Part shown: positions 6,074 through 8,025 of the stretch, one piece after another
Layout: each line of letters opens with the position of its first letter
Numbering within the stretch: position 1 is the first letter of the stretch
From: RUG806 sp963624415
Lineage (GTDB): Bacteria; Bacillota; Clostridia; Oscillospirales; Acutalibacteraceae
NCBI GenBank assembly: GCA_963624415.1
Contig: CAVFPQ010000107.1
Span: 1 to 8,025, forward strand
Direction: 5' to 3'
Length of the DNA: 8,025 nucleotides
Notes under the pieces: generated by a model
Seen by the model: the letters and a program-made list of their open reading frames with translations, nothing else
Told to the model about the DNA's origin: nothing
The model's database searches: none
Translations under genes and position numbers: made by a program

Positions 6074-7477
6074 ATGAAAAAATTTATGGACAAGGATTTT
6101 TTACTCACAACACCTACGGCAAAAATACTTTTTGACAAGTGCAAGGACGAACCCATTTTTGACTGGCACTGTCACCTCTCGCCTAAAGAGATTTACGAAA
6201 ACAGAACACCCCGTGACATAACCGAGCTGTGGCTTGGCGGCGACCACTACAAATGGCGTGCCGAGAGAAGTGCCGGGATAAGTGAAAAATATATCACAGG
6301 GGACGCTTCCTCCTACGAAAAATTCAAAGCATGGGCAAAGTGTATGCCGTATCTTTTGGGTAACCCCTTATATCACTGGACACATCTGGAGCTTCAGAGA
6401 TACTTTGATATTTACACTCCCTTAAGCGAAAAGACTGCAGATGAAATATGGAATACGGCAAACGCAAAAATAGCCGCAGGCGGATTTACGCCACGTGAGC
6501 TTATATCGAAGTCGAATGTAAAATGCGTCTGCACAACCGATGATCCCGCAGACACACTTGAATATCACAAGCTGATAGCCGAAGATAAAAGCTTTAAGAC
6601 AAAAGTTCTGCCGGCATTTCGTCCCGACAAGGCACTGGCGATTGAAGCGGCAACATTTATTCCGTGGCTTAGCACACTTGAAAGCCGTGTCGGATATAAA
6701 ATAGAAAGTTTTTCTAAGCTTAAAGAGGCACTCTTAACAAGAATAGAGCTTTTCGCCTCGCTGGGCTGCAAAGCTACCGACCACGCATTCTCACCTGTAC
6801 CCTTCCGCAGAATGAATGACAGCGAGCTTGAAATCGTTTTTAAGAATGCTATTGACGGCAAAACTCTCGCCGAGGACGAAATCGAGGGCTACAAGACGGA
6901 GCTTTTCAGATTTTTCGCAAAGGAATACGCAAAACGCGGCTGGGTAATGGAAATGCACATCGGCCCGATGAGAAACAACAACACACGAATGTTCAAGACA
7001 ATCGGTCCGGATACCGGCTTTGACTCAATCGCAGATGATAATGTTGCATACAAGCTTTCACGGCTTTTGGACAGTCTTGACAGCGAAAACGCTCTGCCGA
7101 AAACTGTTCTGTTCTGCCTTAATCCTAAAGATAATTATGTATTAGGCTCAATGCTCGGCAACTTCCAGACCGATGAAGCCAAATCAAAAATTCAGTTCGG
7201 ATCTGCATGGTGGTTTAATGACAACATCGACGGCATGAAGGCACAGATGGCGGCACTCGCCAATTTGGGCGTACTCCCCTATTTTGTCGGCATGGTCACC
7301 GATTCACGCTCGTTCCTCTCTTATCCCAGACACGAATATTTCAGACGCATTATGTGCGAGATGATAGGAAATATCGTCGAAAACGGCGAGTATCCGTACG
7401 ATGAAGAAGTTCTGACGGAAATTGTAAGAAATATTTCATTTGGCAATGCGAAGGAATTTTTCGGGCTCGAAGACTGA
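6074..7477 (+). CDS. uxaC: Glucuronate isomerase (uronate isomerase) UxaC
   Basis: UxaC (EC 5.3.1.12) interconverts D-glucuronate with D-fructuronate and D-galacturonate with D-tagaturonate, the first cytoplasmic step of hexuronate catabolism toward 2-keto-3-deoxygluconate. The 467-residue product has the usual full length and the amidohydrolase-superfamily fold signatures of the family: FDWHCHLSPKEI with metal-type HxH at His32/His34, CVCTTDDPADT (151-161), WVMEMHIGPMRNNN (His295), FGSAWWFND, and SYPRHEYFRRIMCEMIG (from Ser416). The true start is probably the ATG at 6074 rather than 6065, on ribosome-site spacing. It follows the rnf operon on the same strand, separated by a terminator-like hairpin. 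No other uronate genes are in view. No convincing terminator follows: a weak CTGA/TCAG hairpin spans the stop, and CCCCGGGG lies at 7509-7516 without a T-run. Confidence 0.96.
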   Translation: MKKFMDKDFLLTTPTAKILFDKCKDEPIFDWHCHLSPKEIYENRTPRDITELWLGGDHYKWRAERSAGISEKYITGDASSYEKFKAWAKCMPYLLGNPLYHWTHLELQRYFDIYTPLSEKTADEIWNTANAKIAAGGFTPRELISKSNVKCVCTTDDPADTLEYHKLIAEDKSFKTKVLPAFRPDKALAIEAATFIPWLSTLESRVGYKIESFSKLKEALLTRIELFASLGCKATDHAFSPVPFRRMNDSELEIVFKNAIDGKTLAEDEIEGYKTELFRFFAKEYAKRGWVMEMHIGPMRNNNTRMFKTIGPDTGFDSIADDNVAYKLSRLLDSLDSENALPKTVLFCLNPKDNYVLGSMLGNFQTDEAKSKIQFGSAWWFNDNIDGMKAQMAALANLGVLPYFVGMVTDSRSFLSYPRHEYFRRIMCEMIGNIVENGEYPYDEEVLTEIVRNISFGNAKEFFGLED

Positions 7478-7532
7478 AAAAAATCAGCAGTTGGCAATGT
7501 CATAAGGGCCCCGGGGACTAAGGAAATCCTGC

Positions 7533-7670
7533 GGACTTGGACTATGTGGTGTGATATAATATCCGTTCCATTATATACCTCAGGTATATCACCGCACGAA
7601 GTGCGATATCATTTTGCAGATATGTCACCCGTTGTGCAGGAACGGATATCATTGAAAAAAACACAAGTCC
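7533..7670. repeat. Nested inverted-repeat element (MITE- or REP-like), about 138 bp
   Basis: Outer arms GGACTTG (7533-7539) and CAAGTCC (7664-7670) are perfect inverted repeats. Inside them, ATATCCGTTCC (7559-7569) pairs perfectly with GGAACGGATAT (7639-7649). Within that stem lie ATATACCT-C-AGGTATAT (7573-7589) and CGCAC-GAA-GTGCG (7593-7605), so the whole can fold as a branched, cruciform-like structure. It encodes no plausible protein and has no transposase, so it is either a non-autonomous element or a structured RNA/DNA element. There is no T-run after the hairpin on the + strand, so it is not a simple terminator. Confidence 0.65.
7552..7560 (+). promoter_or_regulatory. Extended -10 promoter-like sequence inside the inverted-repeat element
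   Basis: TGATATAAT matches the extended -10 form TGnTATAAT exactly. The best -35 candidate (TTGGAC, 7537-7542) is only 12 bases upstream, too close, so any activity would rest on the extended -10. Transcription would run into the non-coding repeats. This may be chance in AT-rich palindromic sequence. Confidence 0.2.
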
Positions 7671-7678
7671 TAAGATGC

Positions 7679-7711
7679 GCCGGGCTTTGCCGTACCGGCG
7701 GGCCGGGCCGC
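7679..7711 (-). repeat. Right copy of the inverted 33-34 base motif shared with 672-705
   Basis: The reverse complement of this stretch matches 672-705 except for two adjacent substitutions and one deleted base. It lies between the nested inverted-repeat element and a long hairpin, on the uxaC side of the right-hand array, mirroring the left copy. Confidence 0.85.
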
Positions 7712-7721
7712 CCGTCGGGGC

Positions 7722-7782
7722 ACCTGTCCGTCCGGTCGGTCAGCTTTTCAATAAATTCGACTTTTATGCCGGACAGACAGGT
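7722..7782. repeat. Long hairpin, 13 of 14 bp paired, 33-base loop
   Basis: ACCTGTCCGTCCGG (7722-7735) pairs with CCGGACAGACAGGT (7769-7782) with one C/A mismatch. The loop (7736-7768) is AT-richer than its surroundings. A second small stem, ACCGCC-TCCG-GGCGGT (7783-7798), follows immediately. No T-run follows on either strand. Confidence 0.75.
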
Positions 7783-7816
7783 ACCGCCTCCGGGCGGTCG
7801 CCCCTCCTTCGCTTTC

Positions 7817-7852
7817 ATTTGTTAAGCCGCAAGGGGCTGCGGCTGAACAAAT
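7817..7852. repeat. Strong hairpin, 14 of 15 bp paired, 6-base loop
   Basis: ATTTGTTAAGCCGCA (7817-7831) pairs with TGCGGCTGAACAAAT (7838-7852) with a single A/G mismatch, loop AGGGGC. The stem has an AT-rich base and a GC-rich top. It has no downstream T-run on either strand. It sits exactly at the inner boundary of the right-hand array. Confidence 0.8.
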
Positions 7853-7859
7853 TCAGCTC

Positions 7860-8025
7860 ACTCGGGGCGTTGCCGTCATCCGCTGTCGCTTCTGACGGCT
7901 TGCCGCTCGTCACGGCTGTCGCCGCTCCTCGCGGCTTTGCCCTCGCCTGCGGCTCGGGCCCAAAGCTCGTCGCTTGCTTACGCAAGCTCCTCGCCTCCGC
8001 TCCTCGGTGCTTCGCACCTCGTCGC
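7860..8025 (-). repeat. GC-rich array of mini-hairpins, opposite orientation, runs off the window (right array)
   Basis: Successive short inverted repeats are visible: GCCGTCA/TGACGGC (7872-7878 with 7893-7899), GCCGC-TCCTC-GCGGC (7921-7935), GCTTGC-TTAC-GCAAGC (7972-7987) and GGTGC-TTC-GCACC (8006-8018). The spacers are ctcgtc, cctcgc and ctcctcg. On the minus strand they read gacgag, gcgagg and gaggag, as in the left array, and the loop of the last hairpin becomes GAA. The array continues past the right edge. No frame looks coding. Confidence 0.72.

Noticed and set aside
7474..7516. Intrinsic terminator directly after uxaC
   Set aside because: The CTGA/TCAG stem is only 4 bp, CCCCGGGG has no loop, and neither is followed by a T-run.
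7544..7825. Open frames on both strands (7544-7825 +, 7609-7818 -)
   Set aside because: They lie across the nested inverted repeat and the long hairpin. Neither has a spaced ribosome site or recognisable domain; the minus ATG at 7818 has no site upstream.

Overview
The window carries a complete rnf operon (rnfC-rnfD-rnfG-rnfE-rnfA-rnfB, 915-6019, + strand), followed by a glucuronate isomerase gene (uxaC, 6074-7477, + strand). The 3' end of a Gx-transporter-like membrane protein gene lies at the left edge (to 347). The C-D-G-E-A-B gene order, strong AGGAGG ribosome sites, moderate GC content in the genes and the presence of uxaC point to an anaerobic, probably gut or rumen, clostridial bacterium (Oscillospiraceae/Ruminococcaceae-like). 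This placement is inference from gene order and style; no taxonomic marker gene is present.

Layout. 1-347: end of a Hpre_diP_synt_I/Gx transporter gene. 348-914: 567 non-coding bases holding a GC-rich array of mini-hairpins (about 357-615), a perfect 8-bp hairpin, a motif repeated at the other end of the window, a 62-bp imperfect tandem duplication, a possible promoter and the rnfC ribosome site. 915-6019: six tightly packed rnf genes that abut, overlap by 4 bases or lie at most 15 bases apart. 6025-6058: a hairpin with a T-run that resembles an intrinsic terminator. 6074-7477: uxaC. 7478-8025: 548 non-coding bases holding a nested inverted-repeat element, the inverted copy of the left-hand motif, two long hairpins, and a second mini-hairpin array that runs off the right edge in the opposite orientation.

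How the genes work together. Rnf is a membrane-bound ferredoxin:NAD+ oxidoreductase. RnfB takes electrons from reduced ferredoxin. They pass through the RnfA/RnfE intramembrane cluster and the covalently bound FMNs of RnfG and RnfD, and RnfC reduces NAD+. Na+ or H+ is exported in the process. UxaC opens hexuronate catabolism (glucuronate to fructuronate, galacturonate to tagaturonate), which suits a plant-polysaccharide fermenter. The functional link between uxaC and rnf is probably only co-transcription or adjacency.

The coding content is well known. The least explained part is the non-coding DNA. The two intergenic regions share the same kind of hairpin array and a 33-34 base near-identical motif in inverted orientation, with components in the same order when each is read away from its array. 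They look like two copies of a composite intergenic repeat family whose nature I cannot name from sequence alone.
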